Shown: positions 1-5,430, counted from the stretch's first letter. The stretch: DNA of 5,430 nucleotides from an uncultured bacterium (GCA_948888345.1 CAQTPN010000128.1:1-5430), one strand, 5' to 3'. Notes: generated by a model from the sequence alone, not told the origin. Translations and numbers: made by a program.

Positions 1-1
1 A

Positions 2-1561
2 TCTCAGCAAAAACAGATGTATCGTACGCTTGAGGGTGTTATTGTTAATAACTATATAAAAGATAATGATAAGATGGAATCCGTTAATATGGACGATATC
101 TGTAATTCTCTTGTTATTCCCGATACTTTTAACAGAGGTGTTTATTATACGCCCGCGACAGAAAAAGAAAAGAAAAAAGAGGATAAATCTTCAATTTTAA
201 GAAGCGCATTTCCTGTTATTGCAACTTCTATTGCCCTTGCGGGCGGTATTTTAGGGCTTACTGCCGTTATGAAAAAGTCTGCCGCATCTTTAAATGACCC
301 TAAACTTTTAAGAAATGAAAGATTGCCCAATCTCGGTATGAATATGAATATCAAACAGGAACATGAATTTGGTACTTATATGGCACTTAGAAACCCTAAT
401 AAGAAAACAATCCTTGCAATGATTGGTATTTTTATTATGAGCGGACTTTCTCTTATCGGGAAAAATCTTGTAGATGGCGTTCAAGAAATCTGGCTCAAGA
501 AAAAGGAGGCTGATGCTAATAAAAAACTGCAGGAAGGTTTAATTGATATTGAAACGCGTGCCTTTGCGGGAAAACTTGATGTTATAAGAGAAGAGCTTGT
601 AGATAAGGCAAATTATTTTAAAGAAGCTCTCGGTTCCATTCCTGAAAAAAGTCCGGCATCTGCTCCTTCGTACTCTCCGGTGCAAAATATTAGCAAAAAT
701 CCTTTTATGGGCTTTTTAAGCTTCAAGGGTACAAATAATGAAACTGAAAATCCGGCTAATCAGAAAAAAGAAAAGACTGATTGGAAAAATTCTCCCCTTG
801 TGCTTGGTTTAATTACTGCAGGCACCCTTGCTGCCGGAGTTTTAATGGGAAGAAAAATGTTCAAAAACTTTGTTGCGGCAGACAGTGAGGTTAGAAAATA
901 TGTAAACAGTGAAACTCAGGCTATTGAACAAAAAATTCAAGCTCTATCCGATAGAATAAAAACCGCCTCAAATAAAGAAGAAGCAGCAGGTGATTTAAAC
1001 AGTCTTAAAAATCTGCTTCAGGTAAAAAGGGCTGATTCTGTTGAAACCAGAGAAGTCTTGAGTAAATTTGGTTTTCTGAATGAAAAAGATATTAATGATG
1101 CGACCGGTGAAGTAATGACCGGTATAAAATCAATTTACGGGGATGCACCTGAAACTCTTGGCGGTAAAGTTGGCGAGATACAATATTACTGCTATCTTGA
1201 TGAAACAAGGGGCCATGTTTATAACTGGATAATGAATCCTGAAAATCCTTTTACGGGTTTAATCGTCCTTGCACTGGGCACGGTGAATGCTGCGGGGTAT
1301 TCAATCAGAAAAGCTATTGAAGGCGTTAAAGAAGCTGCTGTTATTCAAGAGAACAAAAATACTGAGAAAGAATTACAGGAAAGACTTATTGATACTGAAA
1401 TCAGAAACTTTAAATCTAAAAAACAGAGTGCAATTGAGCCTCTTATGGAAGAATTTAATACAAAATTAAATTCAGGCTCCGCAAGCAAGGAAGAATTAAA
1501 GAATATGGCAGATAATATTCTTCTTGAAATTAAAAACGGCCCGCCGTTTGTATATTCATAA
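2..1561 (+). CDS. Multi-pass membrane/coiled-coil protein of unknown function, 5' end outside window
   Basis: I do not recognise a named family. The frame is open from base 2 (Ser-Gln-Gln-Lys-Gln before the first Met). The ATG at 17 has no Shine-Dalgarno sequence, so the real start probably lies left of the window. Numbering from that Met (514 residues to TAA), there are four hydrophobic segments at about 61-83, 131-148, 259-277 and 413-428. They are separated by charged helical stretches, notably 160-205, 290-340 and 440-500, which look like coiled coils. A Pro/Ser/Asn-rich linker (about 207-255) divides the protein into two halves. Residues 126-183 realign with 407-465, so the protein appears to be built by internal duplication of a membrane-helix plus amphipathic-helix unit. 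A structural or scaffolding role at the inner membrane is possible but is only inference. The 181-residue helical protein starts 18 bp downstream and is probably co-transcribed. Confidence 0.85.
   Translation, partial: SQQKQMYRTLEGVIVNNYIKDNDKMESVNMDDICNSLVIPDTFNRGVYYTPATEKEKKKEDKSSILRSAFPVIATSIALAGGILGLTAVMKKSAASLNDPKLLRNERLPNLGMNMNIKQEHEFGTYMALRNPNKKTILAMIGIFIMSGLSLIGKNLVDGVQEIWLKKKEADANKKLQEGLIDIETRAFAGKLDVIREELVDKANYFKEALGSIPEKSPASAPSYSPVQNISKNPFMGFLSFKGTNNETENPANQKKEKTDWKNSPLVLGLITAGTLAAGVLMGRKMFKNFVAADSEVRKYVNSETQAIEQKIQALSDRIKTASNKEEAAGDLNSLKNLLQVKRADSVETREVLSKFGFLNEKDINDATGEVMTGIKSIYGDAPETLGGKVGEIQYYCYLDETRGHVYNWIMNPENPFTGLIVLALGTVNAAGYSIRKAIEGVKEAAVIQENKNTEKELQERLIDTEIRNFKSKKQSAIEPLMEEFNTKLNSGSASKEELKNMADNILLEIKNGPPFVYS
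392..565 (+). repeat. Internal protein repeat, copy 1
   Basis: This segment encodes residues 126-183 of the first gene: an Asn-Pro, a hydrophobic helix, then a charged helix containing LQEGLIDIETRAF. It aligns with copy 2 (1235-1411) almost without gaps at an offset of 281-282 residues, and 9 of 13 residues are identical in the last block. The similarity is at protein level. The DNA has diverged, so this is an old duplication. Confidence 0.6.
1235..1411 (+). repeat. Internal protein repeat, copy 2
   Basis: This segment encodes residues 407-465 of the first gene, the counterpart of 392-565. Shared positions include the initial Asn-Pro, a hydrophobic helix, a Gly-Val-x-Glu turn (residues 154-157 and 436-439) and the block LQERLIDTEIRNF. 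A Tyr five residues before the Asn-Pro is also shared (121 and 402). Confidence 0.6.
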
Positions 1562-1579
1562 AGGTAACAGTTCAATATT

Positions 1580-2125
1580 ATGGCAGTAAATTTTAATCCG
1601 CAAATTATGATAAATGTAAAAACTTTGGGCACCGGTTTAAAAAAACCCGATGTCTCAAGGAACTACTGCCTTTATGACCGAAAAAAAGTTGACTTCCTTG
1701 CATTAAAAAAGAATGAGAGCCTTCCTTATATTGAAGAATATCTTAAAAAATCAAATGATGAAAACGGGATTATTGAAGCACTTTTTGTAATAGATAAAAT
1801 AGCCGATAATCTGAATTCAGAAGCTCCAAATGGCGCAAAAGAGCTGGATAAAATTTACCCTTCTCTTGCACGGTTCAATGATTCCGATTCTCCTGAAATT
1901 CAGGTTTTATTGTCGGGAATTTACAGAAAAATTCTTGTGCCGGATGCGTTTGGTCCTTTATGTTCTATGTTAAATAAGCAAATTAATCATCCGAATTCAA
2001 GATATTTTGACCCGAAAGAAGAAACAGGAGGGGCAATTTTAGAATATATAAGAGCTTATAGTGCGGGATATATCTATACTCCTTCCCTTCAAAAGCCCAT
2101 ATCTAATGTAATAGGTGTTGCTTAA
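1580..2125 (+). CDS. HEAT/ARM-like helical protein of unknown function
   Basis: This 181-residue protein has no signal peptide and no membrane helix, so it is probably cytoplasmic. After a polar N-terminus (1-40), residues about 47-76, 88-118 and 121-134 look like successive amphipathic helices in HEAT or armadillo style: a Pro-Tyr-Ile-Glu-Glu helix, an Ile-Ile-Glu-Ala-Leu helix, a YPSLARFND turn, then PEIQVLLSGIYRKI. This suggests a short alpha-solenoid that binds another protein. That is inferred from sequence pattern only, and the family is not identified. The Gly-Gly-Ala-Ile-Leu-Glu-Tyr-Ile segment (150-157) may be a last helix before a disordered tail. It begins 18 bp after the membrane protein gene, and the nearest AAAGG (1560-1564) is 15 nt from the ATG, too far for a strong ribosome site, so expression may depend on coupling to the upstream gene. 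A later Met (residue 10) has no better site. Confidence 0.85.
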   Translation: MAVNFNPQIMINVKTLGTGLKKPDVSRNYCLYDRKKVDFLALKKNESLPYIEEYLKKSNDENGIIEALFVIDKIADNLNSEAPNGAKELDKIYPSLARFNDSDSPEIQVLLSGIYRKILVPDAFGPLCSMLNKQINHPNSRYFDPKEETGGAILEYIRAYSAGYIYTPSLQKPISNVIGVA

Positions 2126-2145
2126 TTTTATTTTTAAACTATTAT
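2118..2145 (+). promoter_or_regulatory. Weak candidate promoter ahead of the pilin-like gene
   Basis: TTGCTT (2118-2123) and TATTAT (2140-2145) are separated by 16 bp. The second box matches the sigma-70 -10 consensus at five of six positions, while the first is poor. A start near 2152 would leave a leader of about 36 nt. The region is so AT-rich that a chance match is quite possible. Confidence 0.2.
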
Positions 2146-2187
2146 TTTTATGTACTGAATTAATTTTAAATTTGAAAGAAAAAGATT

Positions 2188-2526
2188 ATGAAAAATAAAG
2201 CATTTACTATGATAGAAGTAATGATGGCTCTTGTTGTTGTATCCATCATGCTGGCTGTGCTTGCGCCTACAATTACCACCTCTAAAATAAATACGGGTGG
2301 TGCTGATGTCAAAGTCATAGACACTACTCCTGTTGGTGTTATTGTTGCATGGTGGGGTACAAATTACCCTGAAGGCTGGCTTCCTGTAAGCGGGCAAATT
2401 ATAGAAGCACCCGAATATGAAGCCTTAAGAAATGCGCTGGGCGGTATTAATATTCTTCCGAATTTAAATGAATCTGTTAATCCTGATAGTTCTACTACAT
2501 GGATAATTAAAGCGATAAAAAAATAA
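2188..2526 (+). CDS. Prepilin-like protein with phage tail-collar-like C-terminal domain
   Basis: This 112-residue protein has two parts. Residues 1-27 are a type IV prepilin (class III) signal: short basic leader MKNKA, predicted cleavage before Phe6, then FTMIE with the conserved Glu at mature position 5 and a hydrophobic helix to Pro27. The residue before the cut is Ala rather than the usual Gly, which some prepilins and pseudopilins tolerate. After a linker (28-46), residues 48-93 match the phage tail-collar pattern: PVGVIVAW, Gly57, PEGWL (61-65), a Gly-Gln (69-70), Tyr77/Leu80, Leu-Gly (84-85) and LPNL (90-93). The protein ends in WIIKAIK, like the closing strand of many collar proteins. 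No pilin beta-sheet domain or disulfide is seen (no cysteines). The gene follows the helical-protein gene by 62 bp and has only a weak purine-rich ribosome site. A surface-displayed minor pilin or pseudopilin is the likeliest role; its binding target is unknown. Confidence 0.85.
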   Translation: MKNKAFTMIEVMMALVVVSIMLAVLAPTITTSKINTGGADVKVIDTTPVGVIVAWWGTNYPEGWLPVSGQIIEAPEYEALRNALGGINILPNLNESVNPDSSTTWIIKAIKK

Positions 2527-2546
2527 TTATATTTTATCTCTTTTTT
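2509..2546. terminator. Possible bidirectional terminator at convergent stop codons
   Basis: AAAG-C-GATAAAA (2509-2520) pairs with TTTTATC-T-CTTT (2532-2543): 11 of 12 pairs with one C/T mismatch and an 11-nt AT-only loop. On the plus strand the arm runs into six T's (2541-2546). On the minus strand the following T tract is shorter. The stem has few G/C pairs, so it would be weak. It spans both abutting stop codons, and no other terminator is visible between the converging genes. Confidence 0.4.
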
Positions 2547-3423
2547 CAATTTCATCCAGAGCTTCTTTGCCTGCAAGGTTTTCAAGAATAATGCGGCTTA
2601 GATTGTATTCTGACTGCGCTTTTTTTGCGGTATTTTGAGCATTTCTGTAGAATGTATCTGCAACAATCAGCTGTTCTTTTGTGGTTGTACTGTTTGCCTG
2701 CATAGTATTATAAATTTTTCTTCTGTTTTCAAGATTTTGTAATGAAAGTTTCAAAAGTTCTTTTTGGCTTCTGTAATTCATATAATTGTTTAAAAGATTT
2801 TTTTGAAGCTCGTCAATTTTTTTGACAAGAAGCACCATATCGGCATCATTTACCTTTGTAAATTTATAATTAGCCTCTTTATCGCCTGTTGTAAAAGCAT
2901 TTAAAAGCCCGCCGCCGATAAGGGCCCCGCTTGCCATATAAGGATTGGCTGAAAGTGCTGTTCCTGCAATGCTTGAAAAACTTGCAATCGGTTTTAATAC
3001 TCTTTTTATGGCACTTTCATTCGGTTTGTTTTCATCAGGATTTGAAAGCTTGTATATTGCATATTTTATTGTTTCGCTTTTTTGAATGGCACTATTGTAG
3101 AGTATACTTAAATCCGAAAGGATTTCGGGTGATTCTGTATCCATTTCATCGGTCACATCTTTTGATATCATTTTTAAGCTTAAATCAGCATAGGTTAAAG
3201 ATTTTTCCTGATTATTCACACTTGCTGTTTCAAGCTTTTTTTTCTTATTCTCGTTTTTTTTAATTTTCGCTTGAATTTCTTTCTTGTTCTCTATTGTATC
3301 CCCTACACCAAGCCTGCCTGAATACTGTGCCGGAGCAAAGTTTTCATATGTTACGGCACAATTTGCGCAGTTTAAATTAAATATTATATAGCAAAATATT
3401 ATTAATATTCTTATCTTTTTCAT
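2527..3423 (-). CDS. Secreted helical protein, TolC-like C-terminal half; paralog of the upstream gene
   Basis: This 298-residue protein begins with a Sec signal peptide (MKKIRILIIF..., hydrophobic to about 17; likely cut near Ala23). The cysteines at 19 and 22 are not preceded by a lipobox, so a lipoprotein is unlikely. A Lys-rich coiled-coil stretch (45-66) follows, then a helical region (100-127), an Ala/Gly-rich hydrophobic segment (about 144-177, with GALIGGGLL), and a long helical hairpin (195-292) ending in LAGKEAL. The last helices resemble the periplasmic helices of TolC-family outer-membrane channels. However, the protein is much shorter than that family (usually above 400 residues) and shows no barrel strands. 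Residues 104-292 realign with 70-257 of the neighbour upstream. The start overlaps that gene's stop as ATGA (3420-3423), implying translational coupling. It is probably periplasmic or envelope-associated; function unknown. Confidence 0.88.
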   Translation of the reverse strand: MKKIRILIIFCYIIFNLNCANCAVTYENFAPAQYSGRLGVGDTIENKKEIQAKIKKNENKKKKLETASVNNQEKSLTYADLSLKMISKDVTDEMDTESPEILSDLSILYNSAIQKSETIKYAIYKLSNPDENKPNESAIKRVLKPIASFSSIAGTALSANPYMASGALIGGGLLNAFTTGDKEANYKFTKVNDADMVLLVKKIDELQKNLLNNYMNYRSQKELLKLSLQNLENRRKIYNTMQANSTTTKEQLIVADTFYRNAQNTAKKAQSEYNLSRIILENLAGKEALDEIEKRDKI

Positions 3424-4280
3424 TGTTTGTTTACTTTTATTTCTTTTTTCGAAAAATCTATATCATCAGGGTCAACATTCAGTGTACTTAAATCGTAAAC
3501 GGCCACGTTTAAATTATCTACAGTTTCTTTTCCTGCAAGCCTTTGAAGTTTTAAATAATATCTTTTTGCTTCCTGCTTCAGTCTGAATTCTTCAATTTGT
3601 TTTTCTTCCCATCTTGCGCTTGATACCGTTATTTCAAGCATATCATTGTTTTGAATTGCATTTGAATAGTTTTTATTCAACAAAATAAGCTCTGCTCTTG
3701 TGTCTTTTAAGCTTTGAAGGGTATGCTTGTAGCAGTAATATGTAGTAACGATTTCACTCTGCAAATCTTCAATCAATCCTGCAAGTTCAATAATTTCAGT
3801 ATCCGTTAGTGGAGATTCCTGTAATATTTTGGTATTCTTTTTATTTAAAAGATTATGTGCAAGCCTTGCTGATGCAAAAGAAGCAGATTGCACTCCGTAA
3901 TTCATACCCATAAATGATGGCAGCATAGCGGCACCGCTTATTATTGCTCCCATGCTCTTTGCAAGCAGTGATGAGTGCACCCGTCTTTCTTCTTCGGGGA
4001 TAGCAAGCTTTTGGAGGGTAAATTTGATTAAAGGATTACTGTTAACGGTTCCTTCCCAAATTTTTTCCAAATCCTCCATGTCGGCTTCCTGCTGTTTGTT
4101 TACAATAATTTGTGCACTTTGTGTATCATTTACAAACAAACTTCCTTTTAAAGTTTTAATTTGATTATCCAGCTCCAATTCATGTTTTTCGACATTTTGA
4201 AGCAAAATTTCATCACAAAAAGCGCACTCAGGCAGAAATACCCCCATCAAAAGTATTATTACCACAAGTCTTTTTAACAT
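3420..4280 (-). CDS. Secreted helical protein, TolC-like C-terminal half; first of a paralog pair
   Basis: This 286-residue protein has a Sec signal peptide (MLKRLVVIILLMGVF, likely cut around 20-22 in CAFCDE); Cys19 follows Leu-Pro-Glu, not a proper lipobox. The mature part has a helix around 27-48, a helical block (67-93) containing IKFTLQKLAIPEE, a small-residue-rich hydrophobic segment (about 105-140), and a helical hairpin (160-257) closing with LAGKETVDNL. An Asp-rich tail (258-286) is absent from the paralog. The same order of parts, and nearly constant spacing, is found in the downstream gene, so the two arose by duplication and may act as a pair. The C-terminal helices look TolC-like, but the length is well short of a full channel. 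No Shine-Dalgarno sequence precedes the ATG; an extended -10 element ends 6 nt before it. The pentapeptide gene ends 44 bp upstream. Confidence 0.88.
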   Translation of the reverse strand: MLKRLVVIILLMGVFLPECAFCDEILLQNVEKHELELDNQIKTLKGSLFVNDTQSAQIIVNKQQEADMEDLEKIWEGTVNSNPLIKFTLQKLAIPEEERRVHSSLLAKSMGAIISGAAMLPSFMGMNYGVQSASFASARLAHNLLNKKNTKILQESPLTDTEIIELAGLIEDLQSEIVTTYYCYKHTLQSLKDTRAELILLNKNYSNAIQNNDMLEITVSSARWEEKQIEEFRLKQEAKRYYLKLQRLAGKETVDNLNVAVYDLSTLNVDPDDIDFSKKEIKVNKQ

Positions 4281-4286
4281 AATAAC

Positions 4287-4295
4287 GTTATATCA
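4287..4295 (-). promoter_or_regulatory. Extended -10 promoter candidate directly before the start codon
   Basis: On the minus strand the sequence reads TGATATAAC: a TGn extension and a five-of-six match to TATAAT. A poor -35 (TTGGGC) lies 18 bp upstream. Only 6 nt separate the -10 from the ATG at 4280, so a start at normal distance falls on the A of the start codon. This fits the absence of a ribosome site. It also overlaps the 10-bp palindrome ATAACGTTAT (4282-4291). Confidence 0.35.
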
Positions 4296-4324
4296 CAAAA
4301 GATTATTGAAGCCCAATTTTTTAA

Positions 4325-4858
4325 TTAATATTCAAAATCACTGTTTGAGCCGCCTTCTTCTTCATCTTGAAGGGAAGAAAGGTCATAGTTGTATGTGGAA
4401 TCGAAGTCTTCAGGTAGTTTTTCACTGTCAGGCCAGATTGTACCTTCATCAAAACGGCATGCACTTAAATTTTCGCTTGTTGCAAAGTCTGAATCTGTTA
4501 ATTCCGCTTCGCATAATACGCATCCGGCCATATCTGCTTCATTAAAATTACAAAAATTTAATGAAGCGTAGCTGAAATTTGTACCGTTTAAGATACAGTT
4601 TGAAAAATTACATTCTTCTATTTTACATCTTGAAAAATCCGCACTTGTAAGGTCGCAGTTTGAAAAATCAACATTTATAATTGAAGATTCCGTAAAATTA
4701 GCACCGGAAAAATCAATGTTTGATAAATCAGCATCAGCTAAATCAGAAAGTGAAAGTTCAGCTTCGCTTAAGTCTAATTCTTCGGCTGCCTTTGATTTCT
4801 TAAATTCTTCGGGGTCTTTTAATAATAATTCAATCCATTCTTCTTTAGAAGTGCTCAT
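4325..4858 (-). CDS. Pentapeptide repeat protein (about 20 tandem repeats)
   Basis: This 177-residue protein has no signal peptide. A helical acidic/basic cap (1-25, with EEWIELLLKDPEEFKK) is followed by about 20 uninterrupted pentapeptides at 26-125 of the A(D/N)Lxx family, for example SEAEL, ADADL, SGANF, TSADF, NGTNF and TDSDF. These would form roughly five coils of a right-handed quadrilateral beta-helix. Cysteine sits at the inward small-residue position in six repeats (68, 78, 83, 88, 103, 113). The 126-177 tail is less regular and ends in a strongly acidic stretch (DEEEGGSNSDFEY). Such proteins are abundant in cyanobacteria, mostly with unknown roles; some, like MfpA and Qnr, mimic DNA and bind gyrase. 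The acidic surface permits that idea but does not establish it. The start is well supported: AAGGA (4867-4871) lies 8 nt before the ATG. Confidence 0.93.
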   Translation of the reverse strand: MSTSKEEWIELLLKDPEEFKKSKAAEELDLSEAELSLSDLADADLSNIDFSGANFTESSIINVDFSNCDLTSADFSRCKIEECNFSNCILNGTNFSYASLNFCNFNEADMAGCVLCEAELTDSDFATSENLSACRFDEGTIWPDSEKLPEDFDSTYNYDLSSLQDEEEGGSNSDFEY

Positions 4859-4893
4859 TTATTTTTTCCTTATAAATTTCTATAACAGTTTAA

Positions 4894-4899
4894 ATTATA
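4894..4899 (-). promoter_or_regulatory. Candidate -10 element for the pentapeptide gene
   Basis: A perfect TATAAT on the minus strand lies in the 101-bp gap between the regulator and the pentapeptide gene. Transcription would begin near 4887, giving a leader of about 28 nt that contains the AAGGA ribosome site. I see no convincing -35 box and no TGn extension, so the call rests on one hexamer in AT-rich DNA. The rest of the gap holds no visible hairpin or gene. Confidence 0.35.
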
Positions 4900-4959
4900 A
4901 TATTTGTTTGGGGTACATTTTATTTTGCCATACTTTTTATCTAATGTGAAGAGGGAAAA

Positions 4960-5430
4960 CTAATTTTCTTTAATAATTTCTGTTTCAATAGCCAAAAGCA
5001 CGGCCTGAACTCTGTTTTCAACGTTAAGTTTTTTATAGATGCTATTTAAATGTGTTTTAATTGTAACCTCTTTTACAAAAAGCTTTTCTGCAATATCGGC
5101 ATTTGTTGCACCTGCGCTTACCATTTTTAAGATTTCAAGTTCTCTTTGTGTTAATTTGCCTATATTTTCAATTGCTTCCATATTGGCGGTGTTTTTGTTT
5201 TCATTCTTTTTGTTCCATCTTGAGCGTCTTATAAGGGCTTCAATTCTGGCTAAAAGGTTTGGAAGAATAAAAGGTTTTACAATATAATCGTCCGCCCCTA
5301 TTTTTAATCCTGAAATCTGTTTGTAATCTTCATCAACCGCTGTCAGCATAATAACGGGAATTGTGTTAAAGTTTTTATTTTCCCTGATTCTTTTGAGGGT
5401 TTCCCATCCGTCCATCTTTGGCATCATAAT
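4960..5430 (-). CDS. Response regulator, receiver plus LuxR-type HTH, 5' end outside window
   Basis: The frame continues beyond the right edge (codon 5428-5430 is Ile), so the Met at 5427 is internal. It lies in the IMMPKMDGWE motif that follows the phosphorylated aspartate. By alignment with CheY numbering (Asp57-x-x-Met60-Pro61), that Asp would be the next codon, just outside the window. Counting from the Met at 5427, the rest of the receiver shows the conserved Thr in IPVIMLTA (23-30), the GADDYIVKPF switch with Lys51 and cis-Pro52, and an OmpR-like last helix (LLARIEALIRR). After an Asn/Lys linker (71-88), a GerE/LuxR helix-turn-helix covers about 91-147: LTQRELEILKMV, ADIAEKLFV, VTIKTHLNSIYKKL. 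It is therefore a phosphorylation-controlled DNA-binding transcription factor; its kinase is not in the window. It lies upstream of the pentapeptide and secreted-protein genes on the same strand and could regulate them (inference). The stop is TAG. Confidence 0.95.
   Translation of the reverse strand: MMMPKMDGWETLKRIRENKNFNTIPVIMLTAVDEDYKQISGLKIGADDYIVKPFILPNLLARIEALIRRSRWNKKNENKNTANMEAIENIGKLTQRELEILKMVSAGATNADIAEKLFVKEVTIKTHLNSIYKKLNVENRVQAVLLAIETEIIKEN

Noticed and set aside
17..19. ATG at 17 as the true start of the first gene
   Set aside because: The frame is open to the left edge and no Shine-Dalgarno sequence precedes the ATG, so the gene is treated as partial.
2134..2397. Minus-strand open frame of 87 codons
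   Set aside because: It lies opposite the prepilin-like gene, has no ribosome site or recognisable domain, and has the composition of an antisense shadow.
2188..2526. Prophage remnant, judged from the tail-collar-like motif
   Set aside because: No other phage gene (integrase, capsid, terminase, lysis) lies in the window. The collar segment is in frame behind a complete prepilin signal, so a cellular surface protein fits better.
2527..4280. The two secreted proteins as lipoproteins
   Set aside because: The cysteines near the ends of the signal peptides are not preceded by a proper lipobox (Asn-Leu-Asn-Cys, Leu-Pro-Glu-Cys).
4484..4783. Short repeated DNA words (such as gtttgaaaaat) as a CRISPR or tandem repeat array
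   Set aside because: The period and sequence are explained by the pentapeptide repeats encoded on the minus strand; there are no uniform repeats and spacers.
4716..4949. Plus-strand open frame of 77 codons running into the gap before the regulator
   Set aside because: Most of it is the complement of the pentapeptide repeats (Ser/Ala-rich by antisense), with no ribosome site and no recognisable domain.
4859..4959. Terminator or small RNA between the regulator and the pentapeptide gene
   Set aside because: No stable inverted repeat with a T tract could be found on either strand; only a -10-like hexamer and the ribosome site stand out.
5425..5427. Met at 5427 as the true start of the regulator
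   Set aside because: It lies inside the conserved MMPKMDG motif in the middle of the receiver domain; starting there would drop the phosphorylation site.

Overview
The window is AT-rich, gene-dense bacterial DNA. It uses the standard bacterial code: TAA, TGA and TAG all end genes here. Proteins are Lys/Asn/Ile-rich. The gene mix is a prepilin-like protein, a HEAT-like helical protein, a cyanobacterial-style pentapeptide protein, secreted helical proteins and a receiver-LuxR regulator. This resembles the non-photosynthetic cyanobacterial relatives (Melainabacteria/Vampirovibrionia, especially gut Gastranaerophilales). That placement is an inference from protein style; no marker gene is present.

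Layout: three plus-strand genes fill the left half. The first is a large membrane/coiled-coil protein of unknown function that enters from the left edge and contains an internal duplication (2-1561). It is followed 18 bp later by a small helical-repeat protein (1580-2125), then after 62 bp by a 112-residue prepilin-like protein (2188-2526). Four minus-strand genes fill the right half, in transcription order: a receiver-LuxR response regulator entering from the right edge (5430-4960), a 20-repeat pentapeptide protein (4858-4325), and two related secreted helical proteins (4280-3420 and 3423-2527) whose frames overlap by ATGA. The two gene sets converge with their stop codons directly abutting at 2526/2527, inside an AT-rich inverted repeat that may terminate transcription in both directions.

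The most notable item is the 112-residue protein. Its N-terminus is a class III (type IV pilin) signal with the mature Glu5, while its C-terminal part matches the phage tail-collar fold signature rather than a pilin globular domain. It could be a minor pilin or pseudopilin displaying a tail-fibre-like module at the cell surface. The rest of the window also points to the cell envelope: a multi-pass membrane/coiled-coil protein and two signal-peptide proteins whose C-terminal halves look like TolC-type periplasmic helices. The regulator and pentapeptide gene lie upstream of the secreted pair on the same strand and may be co-transcribed with it, but internal promoter candidates make this uncertain. 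No RNA genes, insertion sequences, CRISPR arrays or origins were seen, and no gene-free stretch exceeds about 100 bp.
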